A stretch of 64,000 bases of DNA from DATFVA01 sp963832715 (GCA_963832715.1 CAWHVB010000005.1:682001-746000), one strand, 5' to 3'. Positions 46,124 through 55,835 are shown, counted from the first letter of the stretch. Notes: generated by a model not told the origin, from the letters alone. Translations and numbers: made by a program.

Positions 46124-46876
46124 TTAATAAGTTTTAATTTCGCCGCCGCCCATTATAACAACACCCTTAATTATGAGGGTGCTCTCAGGGTTGATCTGCA
46201 CATTAGGTCCTCTCATTCCTTTATGCGAAAAACCTCCGAATAATGGAATGACGTTTATAATGACGTTCCACTCTTTAGGGACAATCAATGTCGTCCCGCC
46301 GAAAATAGCGGTGACATCAAGTACATGATTTCCAGGAGCCAGTTTACACCTTGTGAGATCTATTTCTGATCCGCCAAAAATAGCGGTGACATTACCCCCC
46401 TGAAAATTATTGGATGAAATGAACTTATGCCCCCCGCCAAAAATTGCCACATCATCGATCCTGTCTATTTCTTTTGCATATTCACCTGTTGAGGTTTCGG
46501 CCTGGCCGGCACCTTCCGCTGAATTAAAGGAAGATCGGTACCCGGAAGTACCTCTTCTTTTAGTAAGGATGTAAATACCCAATGCGATTATAAGTATTGA
46601 AAAAATTACCCCGCCGTTAAAGGAAATCCATGGGAAGATCCTCGGCAGAAGCCAGAAAGCACCAATAACGATCAGAATAATTCCAGCGCCCTTTTTTTCG
46701 GAATTAACGAGGATAAGTACACCTATCACTATCAGTATCGTCGGAAAAGAAAAAATTACGTGCGGAATATTGAAGTACATAAAATTAAGATTATCTAATA
46801 AGAATAAAGCTCCCAGTATTACAAGTATAAATCCCAGGAATATTCTGCTGTTTGCTTTTGTGCGGTTCTCTATCAT
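46124..46876 (-). CDS. LiaF-like membrane protein (DUF5668 / cell-wall-stress type)
   Basis: 250 residues. The N-terminal half has four membrane helices ('IFLGFILVILGALFLLDNL', 'VIFSFPTILIVIGVLILV', 'AGIILIVIGAFWLLP', 'VIFSILIIALGIYIL'). The soluble C-terminal half has repeated beta units 'AIFGGGHKFISS', 'AIFGGSEIDL' and 'AIFGGTTLIVP', characteristic of LiaF/YvqF C-terminal domains. In Firmicutes LiaF inhibits the LiaS kinase; here the gene heads the operon with a LytS/LytR pair, so a similar modulatory role is inferred. Confidence 0.88.
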   Translation of the reverse strand: MIENRTKANSRIFLGFILVILGALFLLDNLNFMYFNIPHVIFSFPTILIVIGVLILVNSEKKGAGIILIVIGAFWLLPRIFPWISFNGGVIFSILIIALGIYILTKRRGTSGYRSSFNSAEGAGQAETSTGEYAKEIDRIDDVAIFGGGHKFISSNNFQGGNVTAIFGGSEIDLTRCKLAPGNHVLDVTAIFGGTTLIVPKEWNVIINVIPLFGGFSHKGMRGPNVQINPESTLIIKGVVIMGGGEIKTY

Positions 46877-47539
46877 TTTATTTTCCTCTGCATAAAAATT
46901 TTAGTTCCGGTATAAACATAATCGGCTTATGTCCGATAATAAATAAGAAATCGGTGAATAACGGAAAAACACCGGTGAAAAAAGTGTTTCATTTCGAACC
47001 GGGAGTCTGAAAATCTGACAATAATAAACCGGGATTTCGGCACCGGGAGACGAAACAAGGCCCTAACAGGAGAAATTAAATCCGTTTTCAGAAGCGGAAG
47101 TCGCATATTATTAAGATTTAATATCGATTGGATGTCCCTGAATGGTTCTGGCATAAGTATTGATTGCTTATAACAAATATTCGAGCTGTTGTTTGCCGAT
47201 TACCTGCAGCTTCTTTAGTGAAGGCGAAATTTTTGAATTTCCAGGTAAAACTCTTCAACAAACAACAGCTCACCGATTTTTAAACCCGCCTGTACCAAGT
47301 ACATATTTCCTCTAACTTTCTTAAATCCAGATGGAGATCTAATTGCCTTGCCGGATCAGTTTATACGCTTTAATTTTGATATAAAACCGGCTGACTTCCC
47401 GCAGAGATGTTAATGAGCAAGCTTGTAAGGGATTACCCAAGACCCGGGGATACAGATACATTTTAATAATCCATTTCGAATAAATTGAACCCGATTTAAA
47501 TAGGGTAAATGTTCATCAATAATATAAAGGGACATACAA
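46877..47539. other. 663-bp intergenic region with one 85-bp repeat copy
   Basis: Between the LiaF-like gene (minus) and the lipoprotein gene (plus). The first copy of the 85-bp repeat is at 47202-47286, and a 13-bp inverted repeat frames it. The only other open frame (46927-47154, minus) has no protein-like composition and no ribosome binding site. The 60 bp before 47540 are AT-rich and probably hold the lipoprotein promoter. Confidence 0.6.
47202..47286. repeat. 85-bp repeat, copy 1
   Basis: Identical over all 85 bases to 48398-48482. Internal short stems are visible (GAAATT / AATTTC and CTTC / GAAG). On the minus strand the sequence can encode 'AGLKIGELLFVEEFYLEIQ' followed by KFRLH and a stop, with an in-frame ATG five codons upstream of this segment (MYLVQ). 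A 13-bp fragment of the repeat also occurs in inverted orientation just before it (47183-47195 against 47259-47271). Confidence 0.9.
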
Positions 47540-48274
47540 ATGAAATATTATTTTTTGGGATTATTGTTTCTTATAACATTAAGTTCCTGCGGGGATAATT
47601 CAGTATCTGTAGAAAGTAGAGGCAGCCTGGTAGGCAGGGTCAACCTGTACGATAATCATCAATTCCTGAACAATTCCGGGGGTGTAAATGTATCCATAGA
47701 TAATACCTCTTTAGCCGCCAGGACAAACCAGGATGGTTTCTGGCAAATTGACAGAGTTCCTGCCGGAGTCTACTCTATCACCTATTCGAAGGAGGGATTT
47801 TATACAAAGAAAAATTATAACATCCAGTTTGTAGGAAGCGGAACATACAATCTTTATTATAATAATATGTATAAAATTATTCCTATCACGATCGCAAATC
47901 TGGAAATAACAAGTGAAGACTCTCTCTCAAGAATAAATGCTGAAGGTTCTATTTCTGCTCCTTATGATGATTATTTATTTGTGGAAATTTTATTCTCAAA
48001 AAACTTTATTGCTGAAGAACCCGAAATCAGTTTTGATATGGAAATGTCATTCCAGGTTCCGGCTGATTCCATTAATTTCAACTCATACAGTGAAATTTCG
48101 GAAAATCTTAAGAGAGACGCAGGATGGAAAAGCGGCGATAAACTTTACGCTACAGCGTTTGTGCTCCCTTCAAGCCTATACGGCTTAGAGTATTATGATC
48201 CATTTACCGGTAAATATAAAATAAGCACATATGGAATTACATTTTCACCTATTGACAGCGTCTATGTACCCTGA
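47540..48274 (+). CDS. Lipoprotein with carboxypeptidase-regulatory-like domain
   Basis: 244 residues. The signal peptide ends in a strong lipobox (LSSC, C17). Residues 30-100 read as a CarboxypepD_reg-like beta sandwich ('GSLVGRVNLYDNHQFLNNSGGVNVSI' is split here; 'AARTNQDGFWQIDRVPAGVYSI' is the typical repeat end). The C-terminal 130 residues are beta-rich with no recognised motif. It probably faces the periplasm or the cell surface. The gene lies between two identical 85-bp repeats 1196 bp apart. Confidence 0.72.
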   Translation: MKYYFLGLLFLITLSSCGDNSVSVESRGSLVGRVNLYDNHQFLNNSGGVNVSIDNTSLAARTNQDGFWQIDRVPAGVYSITYSKEGFYTKKNYNIQFVGSGTYNLYYNNMYKIIPITIANLEITSEDSLSRINAEGSISAPYDDYLFVEILFSKNFIAEEPEISFDMEMSFQVPADSINFNSYSEISENLKRDAGWKSGDKLYATAFVLPSSLYGLEYYDPFTGKYKISTYGITFSPIDSVYVP

Positions 48275-48653
48275 TCCGGGTTGTGTTTTTATGTAATGGC
48301 CCTATGAATTCCAAAGACAATAGTCAGCATTCTTAAATCCTGCAATCAATTAATTTTTGGCGAGCCGCTTAATTTTCGGCGGCTCACCCCAATCTAAACC
48401 TGCAGCTTCTTTAGTGAAGGCGAAATTTTTGAATTTCCAGGTAAAACTCTTCAACAAACAACAGCTCACCGATTTTTAAACCTGCCATGTCATTATCCCG
48501 AATGCTGGATCTATATCTATTAACCCATTAACCATGCTTATCCAATCTTTTCTTTTTTACGCTCCTGAGAAAATTTTGACACAGTTCTGACATTTTTATG
48601 ACATCGTACTCAATTCGGCTGGCTATATTTCCGTCAAAATTAATGAAGGCTTT
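48275..48653. other. 379-bp intergenic region with a hairpin and the second 85-bp repeat
   Basis: Contains a hairpin (GGCGAGCCGC at 48359-48368 with GCGGCTCACC at 48379-48388, one mismatch) with no T run, and the repeat copy at 48398-48482. No other gene-like feature seen. The last 60 bp likely hold the promoter of the next gene. Confidence 0.55.
48398..48482. repeat. 85-bp repeat, copy 2
   Basis: Identical to copy 1 over 85 bases. In this copy TAAACCTGC occurs at both ends (48395-48403 and 48477-48485), 82 bp apart, which could be a target duplication or part of the repeat design. On the minus strand an ATG immediately precedes the shared peptide (M-AGLKIGELLF...). Confidence 0.9.
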
Positions 48654-49505
48654 ATGAAAGCGATTAATAGTTCAGATGAGGCAGAGATTAAAAAGAGCAG
48701 CCGGGCTTCGAGGTATCGATTTTTGATCATAACATTCATTATTATTTACCCATATCTTGTAGGATTTTCGACTGACTCTACTTCTACTTCTACTTCAGGT
48801 ACCATTATAGAAGTGCTTCTGGGTGCAGGAAGGCATTCAAATGTGGCCTATGATTGTAATGATAACCCGATTAGCGCAATTAATTACTCCACTGCTGAAT
48901 ATGGTATTTCAGTTTCACATCATACCGACGACTTACACTTCGGAGTTAAGACAGGGGGGTATCTGATAAATACTATGGAAATAAAATATTATTCGGGGCA
49001 TAACGATATTGGAATGAATGATGAGGCTCTGGCTCATAAGAACAGTGTTTTTTACGTTCATCCTTTTTTTGGAATGGAGACAAATTCATTTGCACTATTT
49101 GCAGGAGTATCAATTTTCTCTCAAGAAGCTAATTCCCTGTACAACGGCCCAACTATGAAAGGTCATATTGCAGGCTTTTTAATAGGAGAAGGCAGCGTAC
49201 ACCCTGCCTGGTACCTCCGAATAGGACACAAAGAAAGATCTTATTTCTCAACACAATACCTTAACAATGTTCCCTTATTCTCCGGCGGAGGTATGGGGGA
49301 CTTAGGCTTCGGCTTTGGAAGCACCGAAAGCAGGAATTTAACATGGGTTGGCTTATCAATTGGACCTTACCAGGGGATGGGAATAAGTTTGAAACAAGAT
49401 ATACAGGCTTCTGAAAATATCGATATCCTTCTGAGAGGCAGAGCAGGCGTAATTGAAGATAACTTTGAAGGAGGATTCTCCGCTGGTTTAAGGATGTTAT
49501 TTTAA
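48654..49505 (+). CDS. Hypothetical outer-membrane beta-barrel protein
   Basis: 283 residues with an N-terminal hydrophobic segment ('FLIITFIIIYPYLVGF', residues 23-38) and a Ser/Thr-rich linker (STDSTSTSTSTSG-type). The rest is alternating strands with many Gly, Tyr and Phe and ends 'FSAGLRMLF', with the terminal aromatic residue expected of an outer-membrane barrel recognised by the Bam complex. The segment before the hydrophobic stretch is charged, so the true start may be later. No function can be assigned. Confidence 0.6.
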   Translation: MKAINSSDEAEIKKSSRASRYRFLIITFIIIYPYLVGFSTDSTSTSTSGTIIEVLLGAGRHSNVAYDCNDNPISAINYSTAEYGISVSHHTDDLHFGVKTGGYLINTMEIKYYSGHNDIGMNDEALAHKNSVFYVHPFFGMETNSFALFAGVSIFSQEANSLYNGPTMKGHIAGFLIGEGSVHPAWYLRIGHKERSYFSTQYLNNVPLFSGGGMGDLGFGFGSTESRNLTWVGLSIGPYQGMGISLKQDIQASENIDILLRGRAGVIEDNFEGGFSAGLRMLF

Positions 49506-49615
49506 GGCCGGGTCACTATATCTATAATAGTTCCTTAATACCTATAACTTCCAAATAGAAAGCTTGAAAAGATAAGTGAAAGCAAGTCTTTTTTTATCTG
49601 CCTAAACGCTGCATC

Positions 49616-51946
49616 TCATTTCCAATCCTCATAATCAACCTCGCAAAGGGTTGCGTGAAGATCATTAAATATAATTTCCTGCGGTTCCGCGGGCATAGGT
49701 ATGGTAAATTCAGTTACCGGCTGATCGATTTTAACTCTGAAGCGGACAAACTTTTCATCGTCCATTTTAACCTTTACAACTGTATACACCTTAAATCCGG
49801 GCGGGACATTCTCCTGCTTAATTCTGCAGGTGACATTATATTTATCTCCGTCAGTCTTAACAGAGTTATAAGAAAATTTGTACTTAGGTACACTTGTGCC
49901 GTTAATCCACTGGTCGAAAAACCAGGTCATGTCCTCATCAAAATATTTATCACAGATGCGCTTGAAATCATCTGTCGAGGCTTTATCGCCAGTATATCTA
50001 TTGTAGAATTCGTGCATTAAGGATTTAAATTTATCCTCATTCATTGTTTTAAGATCAAGCAGCATATTCCTCAGCATATGAAGTATCCATGCGCCTTTTT
50101 CATATATGATAAGACCATAATCGCCCTCTGTTCCGCTGCTTTGAGTACGGTAGCCGAGACTTACAGGACCTGCTTCCTGGCCGGAACCAAACAGGTATTT
50201 TCGGTTATCAAGTATTTGATCTTTCCATTTATCAAGCAGCCCGAAATAAGCGTCATTTCCCTTAAAGAAAACCTGGGCAAAACTAAGTGCTGCAAACTCG
50301 GAGAATGCTTCACTGATCCACTGATCGTGATAAGTTTTAAAGTCTACACCGATACCCCACCATTGATGGGCGATCTCATGCGCCCTGAATACAACACCTT
50401 CTGCATCGTCATCAAGGCCATGGTATGTTATCCACGAGAGGTGGACCAGTCCCGGGAAAGCTTCTCCATGCGAGTACGGGATAGGGGTGGCATAAATATG
50501 TTTCAAAGAAGTAGTGCCGAACATATTATCAAATAGCCTGAAGCAATTAATTATTTCACCGGCGATCTGTTCTTCCATGTCGCCCTTCAAAAGAATATTA
50601 TAAGAGGCGAGGGCGCTGCTTATTTCTTTTATGCCGGTCCTGTTTATATAAACTGTAACGGCTGGTATACTGTCTTCAGCAGCATCAAATTCATTAAAAA
50701 GGCCGATATTGAAGGAGGCATTTCTGGCCGGCTGATTATTTGTCCACAGGGAAGTAACCATATCTCCGGAAGTATCTGCAGACATTTTTTCACCTGAAGC
50801 AGCAAATTTATATTTAGAAGGATACTGAAAAGTCATGTAGTAGATCACTTTCTGCCGGTAACCTAACCGGGGGAACCAATAGTCGGGTGACCTGAGACTT
50901 ATCCACCCAAGGTCATCTATGTAGAGCAAATCCCCGTGGTAGTAAATTGTCAATTGATATGTATCGTTTTTCATAAATGGTTCAGGCGGATGAACCCAGA
51001 GTACATTATTATCGTCACCCCTGAAGAATTCGCATTTGCTGCGGCCGCCGATAAAAACAGAATCTACGCCGAGACCATTATACAGGTAAAAATCAGACCA
51101 CTGCTGGTTATTAAGCGCGGAAGAAAAAAATATATCAGCATGAGCATTAAAGTCCAGATCATCATCTATTGTAGAAACAATTCTATAGCCGGTTGGAGTG
51201 AACCTTTCCTTTACTTTAAAATTTTCGTAAGCATCCCTCATACTGCCGGACGCAGCAAACTGGTTTACAACTTCACGTTCGTGATGAAGGTAGCTGTTTG
51301 TTCGTCTTTCAAGAGTTACCTCTTCTTCTTCGAAAGGATTAATACGAAAAAAAAGCGGATTAGAGTTATGATAAGCTGAGCAAATCTCCGCATAGAAAGA
51401 ACCATTATTTTCATTCTCAAGGAATGTTTTCATAAGATCTTTATCGAAGTATTCCGAATCTTCATCATCCAGAAATTTTATTGCATCCTTTAATACATAA
51501 TCTGCTTCATCATCGGCTCTGCCGGCCTGGAAATTTAATTTGCCTTCAAGTTCATTTAGAGTGCTGTCGGCAAAAATCAAAAAGAGATATCGGAACTCCT
51601 TATCTAACTCCTGTTTTTCATAGAATCTTTCAAGCTGTTCCTTCTCAATATTGCCGGGCGGCGTAAATGAAAAATTTCCGGTGCCGGTAAAAACAGCTGC
51701 GCAGACTTTTCCATTAACAGGGGAGCAAAGAGTAAGTGTTCCTTCTTTCATGTTAAAGACAGCCGCATCCCTCTTTATGATCAGTCCCGACACTGCCGCC
51801 GATTTCTGCGGATCCGCTTTCAAGCTGATCAATTGATCATAGATCTCTTTGTATGATGTATTACCAGCTGCCGGGTAAGAGATGTCGATTAAAAATAGAG
51901 GACTTAATAAAATCAGCAGAACTAAAATGGATTTTGAATGGATCAT
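49616..51946 (-). CDS. M1-family metallopeptidase
   Basis: 776 residues with a signal peptide. H523-E-I-A-H527 with E546 ('WISEAF') gives the M1 gluzincin zinc site. Residues 210-430 form the M1 N-terminal beta domain. The final part ('MTWFFDQWINGTSVPKYKF' and a beta domain) matches M1 enzymes of the aminopeptidase N / ERAP class, shortened at the C-terminus. The canonical GAMEN substrate motif is not seen; 'AFPGLVHLSW' occupies the place, so specificity may be unusual. It is likely a secreted or periplasmic peptidase. Confidence 0.85.
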   Translation of the reverse strand: MIHSKSILVLLILLSPLFLIDISYPAAGNTSYKEIYDQLISLKADPQKSAAVSGLIIKRDAAVFNMKEGTLTLCSPVNGKVCAAVFTGTGNFSFTPPGNIEKEQLERFYEKQELDKEFRYLFLIFADSTLNELEGKLNFQAGRADDEADYVLKDAIKFLDDEDSEYFDKDLMKTFLENENNGSFYAEICSAYHNSNPLFFRINPFEEEEVTLERRTNSYLHHEREVVNQFAASGSMRDAYENFKVKERFTPTGYRIVSTIDDDLDFNAHADIFFSSALNNQQWSDFYLYNGLGVDSVFIGGRSKCEFFRGDDNNVLWVHPPEPFMKNDTYQLTIYYHGDLLYIDDLGWISLRSPDYWFPRLGYRQKVIYYMTFQYPSKYKFAASGEKMSADTSGDMVTSLWTNNQPARNASFNIGLFNEFDAAEDSIPAVTVYINRTGIKEISSALASYNILLKGDMEEQIAGEIINCFRLFDNMFGTTSLKHIYATPIPYSHGEAFPGLVHLSWITYHGLDDDAEGVVFRAHEIAHQWWGIGVDFKTYHDQWISEAFSEFAALSFAQVFFKGNDAYFGLLDKWKDQILDNRKYLFGSGQEAGPVSLGYRTQSSGTEGDYGLIIYEKGAWILHMLRNMLLDLKTMNEDKFKSLMHEFYNRYTGDKASTDDFKRICDKYFDEDMTWFFDQWINGTSVPKYKFSYNSVKTDGDKYNVTCRIKQENVPPGFKVYTVVKVKMDDEKFVRFRVKIDQPVTEFTIPMPAEPQEIIFNDLHATLCEVDYEDWK

Positions 51947-52350
51947 TATATTCCCTCTGAAAGCTAACTAAGCCGATTTATAAAAGATTGGAATCCTGTT
52001 TGAATTCCCCTTCGAACAATTAATTAAGATTATATTTGATTCAATTTTAATTAAAACAGGAAATAATATCAATAATTTTTATTGAAAAGTGCAAATAGAT
52101 TGCAGAAGCTGAACGTGGTTGACTCAATACTTCAATTGCTCTCTTTCTCTATGGATCTCAGTCACACTCTCTTTGATTGTAAGTTGGTTATTTTGGCATA
52201 GCAAATTTTGGTTGTATAGACATTCACCAATCATTCATAAAATTTAATTTTAAGCAGCAATTGACTCTGGAATTCCGAATTAGTATGTTAGCGTATCCCT
52301 ATAGAGAGATACAACCTCCTGATGGGGATACATTGTAAAACAGGAGAATA
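51947..52350. other. 404-bp divergent region between M1 peptidase and TrmB-type regulator genes
   Basis: AT-rich, no gene seen. It should contain the promoters of both genes. The right end holds the inverted repeats at 52293-52331. Confidence 0.5.
52293..52331 (+). promoter_or_regulatory. Inverted repeats upstream of the TrmB-type regulator
   Basis: GTATCCCTATAGAGAGATAC (52293-52312) is a palindrome with 16 of 20 positions matching, and GGGATAC (52325-52331) is a further inverted match to its left arm GTATCCC. The elements lie 20-58 bp before the regulator start, with AGGAG at 52342-52346. This is a candidate autoregulatory operator. Confidence 0.4.
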
Positions 52351-53181
52351 ATGCAGGATTTGATAGAAAAACTTCAGATTTTAGATATCCCGAGAAGGGA
52401 GGCCGAGGTTTACCTGGCACTTCTGCAGAAGAACGAATTCACTGCACCGGATGTATCCCAAATTACCTCGGTCACCAGAACGAAAACATACGAAATACTC
52501 CAGAACCTGGTTAAAAAAGGACTTGCAAACCAGAGTTATAAAAACGGAATGAAAGTATTCAGCAGCGTTAGTCCTGATATAGTAATGAAGAACATCAGCA
52601 CCGAGTTTGACAGGAAAAAGTTCGTTGCCGATAAACTTCAGGAGGACCTGATGAAACTGAAAGCCGAACAGGCAGGCACTTCAGAACCTCTGGACTACAT
52701 TGAGATATTAACTGAAAGGGAACAAATAAAAGATCGTTGGCTTTCTATCCAGGACAACACTAAGGAAGAGCTGCTTTTGTTTTCTAAAAGTCCTTATTCA
52801 TTTTCCCTTGAGGAAAACCTTGACTATGAAAAAGATCTGTTAAAAAGAAATGTTATGTTCAAATGCATATATGAGTATTACGATATTAAAACGAAGGATG
52901 AAAGAGATCTGTTCATTGCAACGCTGGAAAAATACGAAGAGATCGGTGAACAGATAAAAATAGTAGATAAACTTACTATGAAACTCTGTATAAGCGACAG
53001 CACCATCACAATGCTTGCGCTGAACGACAGGGTTTCTCTTAAACCCAGTATAACGACAATGTTTGTGAATCACCCAAGTTTTGCGGTCTCACTGAAGATG
53101 GTGTTTCTAAGTTTCTGGTCGATCGGTATAAGTCCGGCAGAATTTAAAAATAACATATCCCGTTATATCCATGTCCCGTAA
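52351..53181 (+). CDS. TrmB-family transcriptional regulator
   Basis: 276 residues. The N-terminal winged helix ('LQILDIPRREAEVYLALLQKNEF' in part, then 'VTRTKTYEILQNLVKKGLA') matches the TrmB family, with a coiled segment and a C-terminal PLD-like regulatory domain ('EELLLFSKSPYSF', 'KPSITTMFVNHPSFA'). Such regulators bind sugars or related ligands in archaea; bacterial ligands are mostly unknown. An AGGAG is at 52342-52346, 4 bases before ATG. It lies just before the type IX cargo gene, but a regulatory link is not shown. Confidence 0.82.
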   Translation: MQDLIEKLQILDIPRREAEVYLALLQKNEFTAPDVSQITSVTRTKTYEILQNLVKKGLANQSYKNGMKVFSSVSPDIVMKNISTEFDRKKFVADKLQEDLMKLKAEQAGTSEPLDYIEILTEREQIKDRWLSIQDNTKEELLLFSKSPYSFSLEENLDYEKDLLKRNVMFKCIYEYYDIKTKDERDLFIATLEKYEEIGEQIKIVDKLTMKLCISDSTITMLALNDRVSLKPSITTMFVNHPSFAVSLKMVFLSFWSIGISPAEFKNNISRYIHVP

Positions 53182-53269
53182 TATTCTTAATTACTGAAAC
53201 GAAACCAAAATGTTCTTACCATAATAAATAAACAATCAACTATAATTATTATTTTTCGCTGGAGATATA

Positions 53270-55355
53270 ATGCAAAAACTATTCAGACTCTCTGTTTCTA
53301 CTTTCTTATTGGGGTTGATTTTTATTGGCGTTTTAAATGCTCAATGGCAGGTACCTGCAGGCCCGGATGCCGGGGTGGTGAACTGTCTTGCCAATCAGGA
53401 TTCTCTGATCTTTGCCGGTACTTTGTCCGGTGTCTATAAGAGTACAGACAACGGGCTTACATGGACCAATGCAAGTCAGGGACTTCCGACAACTTACATT
53501 TATGATATCTTTTCCACACCTTCTTCAATTTATGCATGCTGCTTTGAAGGTATCTTCCGTTCGGACGACCAGGGTGATTCATGGACAGAAACTGATAACG
53601 GGATAACCACAGATAATGTATATTCAATGACTTCCATCGATCCCGACTTATTCGCCGCTACAATGAACGGAGTATACAGGTCAGTCGATAATGGAAACTC
53701 CTGGACCCGGGTTGATACAGGAATGACCGATCCTTTCATCAACAACGTTACTGCGCTCGGAGCTTATCTTTTCGCAGCAACCGATGATGGAGTATATATG
53801 TCGCCGGATCTCGGCGATACTTGGGAGTCCGCAAACAACGGGATTACCGGCGGAAGCGTTCACGTAATGGGAATATTAGGCCGGTCGCAGGTATTCGCCG
53901 GTACAAATGACGGCATCTTTGTATCGACCGATCAGGGTACGAGCTGGACTTCGATTACGAACAACCTGGCACCCACTGCAGTTTATTCAATGGGGCTATA
54001 CAATGACAAGATGTTTGTAGGTGTGGCAAAGGGCGGAGCTTTTGTGTCGACTGATCAGGGCGCAACACTGGGATCCTGTCACCCAGATTGACAATCCTTA
54101 CATAGGCGATTTTCTTAGTAATAACGGAACGTTATACGCATCAAGTGCGGACGGGGTATATAAATCAACCGATAATGGTGATACATGGAACAGCTACTCA
54201 GCCGGGTTCCATGCCTCGAGTGTAAGAGTTTTTCTTAATACAGATGCCGGCACGTTAGCGGGTACATTCGACAATGGAGCTTTCATATCTCACGATGACG
54301 GTCTGACCTGGGAGCCTTTCCCGAATATAAATACATCGGGAATTAGAGGACTTGCAAAAAGTAATACAGGATTGTTCGCCGCAACATTGACAGACGGGTT
54401 ACTGCGGTCAACTGACGGCGGAACCACCTGGGAGAGAGTTATGTCATCGGTAAGAGATACCTACATCAGGACAGTTGCCGCGCAGGGCAATACCGTTCTT
54501 TCAGCAACATTTTCAGCCGGTGCTTACAGATCAACCGACAACGGAGACACCTGGTCTCCCTTAAGCAGCGGTCTAACCGATACGGATATAGAAAGCTTTA
54601 CATTTATCGGGTCAGATGTATTCGCCGCTACAACTTTCAGCGGTTTTATTTTCCGTTCTACTGATGACGGTGAGACGTGGACGCAGTCATCCAACGGACT
54701 ATCAAATTATTCTTCCGTGCATAAGGTAGTAGAAGCCGATAATTACTTATTTGCCGCGGCAGGCGACGGGGTTTATGTATCTGACGATGGCGGAAATAAC
54801 TGGACTCTAAAAAATAACGGGATGACCTCTACCATAATGCTGACGGTGGAGGCATATGGTTCAACAGTTCTTGCAGGTACAGCCGAAGGCTATGCATATA
54901 AATCGACGGATTACGGAAATACCTGGACATCAATAAACGACGGATTACCGCCAGTTGGTTATACAAGTGCAATCGAAGCCTTTAACATCAGCGGTCCGAA
55001 TCTGATGTGTGCTACATTTTCTACAGATATATTCTGGCGGCCCGCTGACCAAGTAGTTACTTCAGTACGTGAAGAAAATAATAGCGCACCTAAAGTATTT
55101 GCCTTAAGTCAGAACTATCCCAATCCTTTCAACCCGACCACCCAAATCAGCTACAACATTCCGAAAGCCGGGATGGTGCATATTAATGTGTATAATGTAC
55201 TTGGTGAGAGAGTTGCCGAGATTGAAAACGGGTTCAGGCAGGCAGGCAGCTATAATGTTACATTCAATGCATCTGATCTTGCAAGCGGAGTTTATTATTA
55301 CAGGATAGAGTCAGGCAGTTTTACCAGCACAAAGAAGATGATTCTCCTTCGCTAA
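53270..55355 (+). pseudogene. Repeat-rich T9SS cargo protein, frameshifted
   Basis: About 694 codons in two frames. Signal peptide ('FLLGLIFIGVLNAQ'), then about a dozen propeller-like repeats of the form 'GVYKSTDNGLTWT', 'GIFRSDDQGDSW', 'GVYRSVDNGNSWT' (a BNR/photosystem-assembly-factor-like propeller), then a C-terminal type IX tail starting 'FALSQNYPNPFNPTTQ' and ending 'TKKMILLR'. The first frame ends 'FVSTDQGATLGSCHPD'. The second resumes 'WDPVTQIDNPYIGDF'. Removing one base in ACAC at 54065-54068 gives 'DQGATWDPVTQI', in phase with the repeats. Probably a cell-surface protein. Confidence 0.82.
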
Positions 55356-55394
55356 TTTAGAGCGCCGGAGATAAATTCCCCTCATATAGCTATT

Positions 55395-55426
55395 AAGGGA
55401 GAGCAGAGATGCTCTCCCTTTTTTAA
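55395..55426 (+). terminator. Rho-independent terminator after the T9SS cargo gene
   Basis: AAGGGAGAGCA (55395-55405), loop GAGA and TGCTCTCCCTT (55410-55420) form a perfect 11-bp stem closed by a GNRA tetraloop, followed by a T run. Confidence 0.9.
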
Positions 55427-55552
55427 TTTTATACCGGGTGCACAATCTGGAGATTAGTTCAGCTGTGAAAGAAATCTTTTCCGACATCAGATAAATACGG
55501 CAGATATGATGGGGAAATGCGACGATGACGGCAGAAGGGTAAGCAAAAAAAA

Positions 55553-55619
55553 GAGATTGGTTACAAACTTTTCAAATAGAAAATAAATTTTCTATTAGTT
55601 TCTGTTTACAACCAATCTC
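55553..55619. repeat. 67-bp nested inverted repeat (long hairpin)
   Basis: Outer arms GAGATTGGTTACAAAC and GTTTACAACCAATCTC match at 14 of 16 positions. An inner perfect 10-bp inverted repeat (AATAGAAAAT / ATTTTCTATT, two-base loop) lies within. No T run follows, so it is not a standard terminator. It could be a small mobile-element relic or a structured RNA. Confidence 0.75.
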
Positions 55620-55835
55620 AATTACAAATTTAAAAATTATTTTTGCTTTGTCAATAGCAATGAAAAAAGCTGTGAGGAAAAGCAGAGGCATACTGAAAGA
55701 AACGCGAAATTAAATTCTGAGGTGCGAAATTATTCCTGTATTTTGTAATTCTTTTGATGGACAAACTTAAATCATACTATTCCGATAAATTTAGTATTTT
55801 TCTATTAGGATCACTGATATTAATATTTACAGATT

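Larger units (their letters stand above)
55356..55835. other. 480-bp intergenic region with terminator and nested hairpin
   Basis: Downstream of the cargo gene it holds the terminator at 55395-55426 and the nested hairpin at 55553-55619. The last part before 55836 is AT-rich and probably carries the ClC promoter. No further gene seen. Confidence 0.55.

Noticed and set aside
46927..47154. 75-codon minus-strand open frame in the long gap
   Set aside because: No ribosome binding site, composition unlike a folded protein, and no recognised similarity.
48359..48388. Hairpin considered as a terminator of the lipoprotein gene
   Set aside because: No T-tract on either strand.
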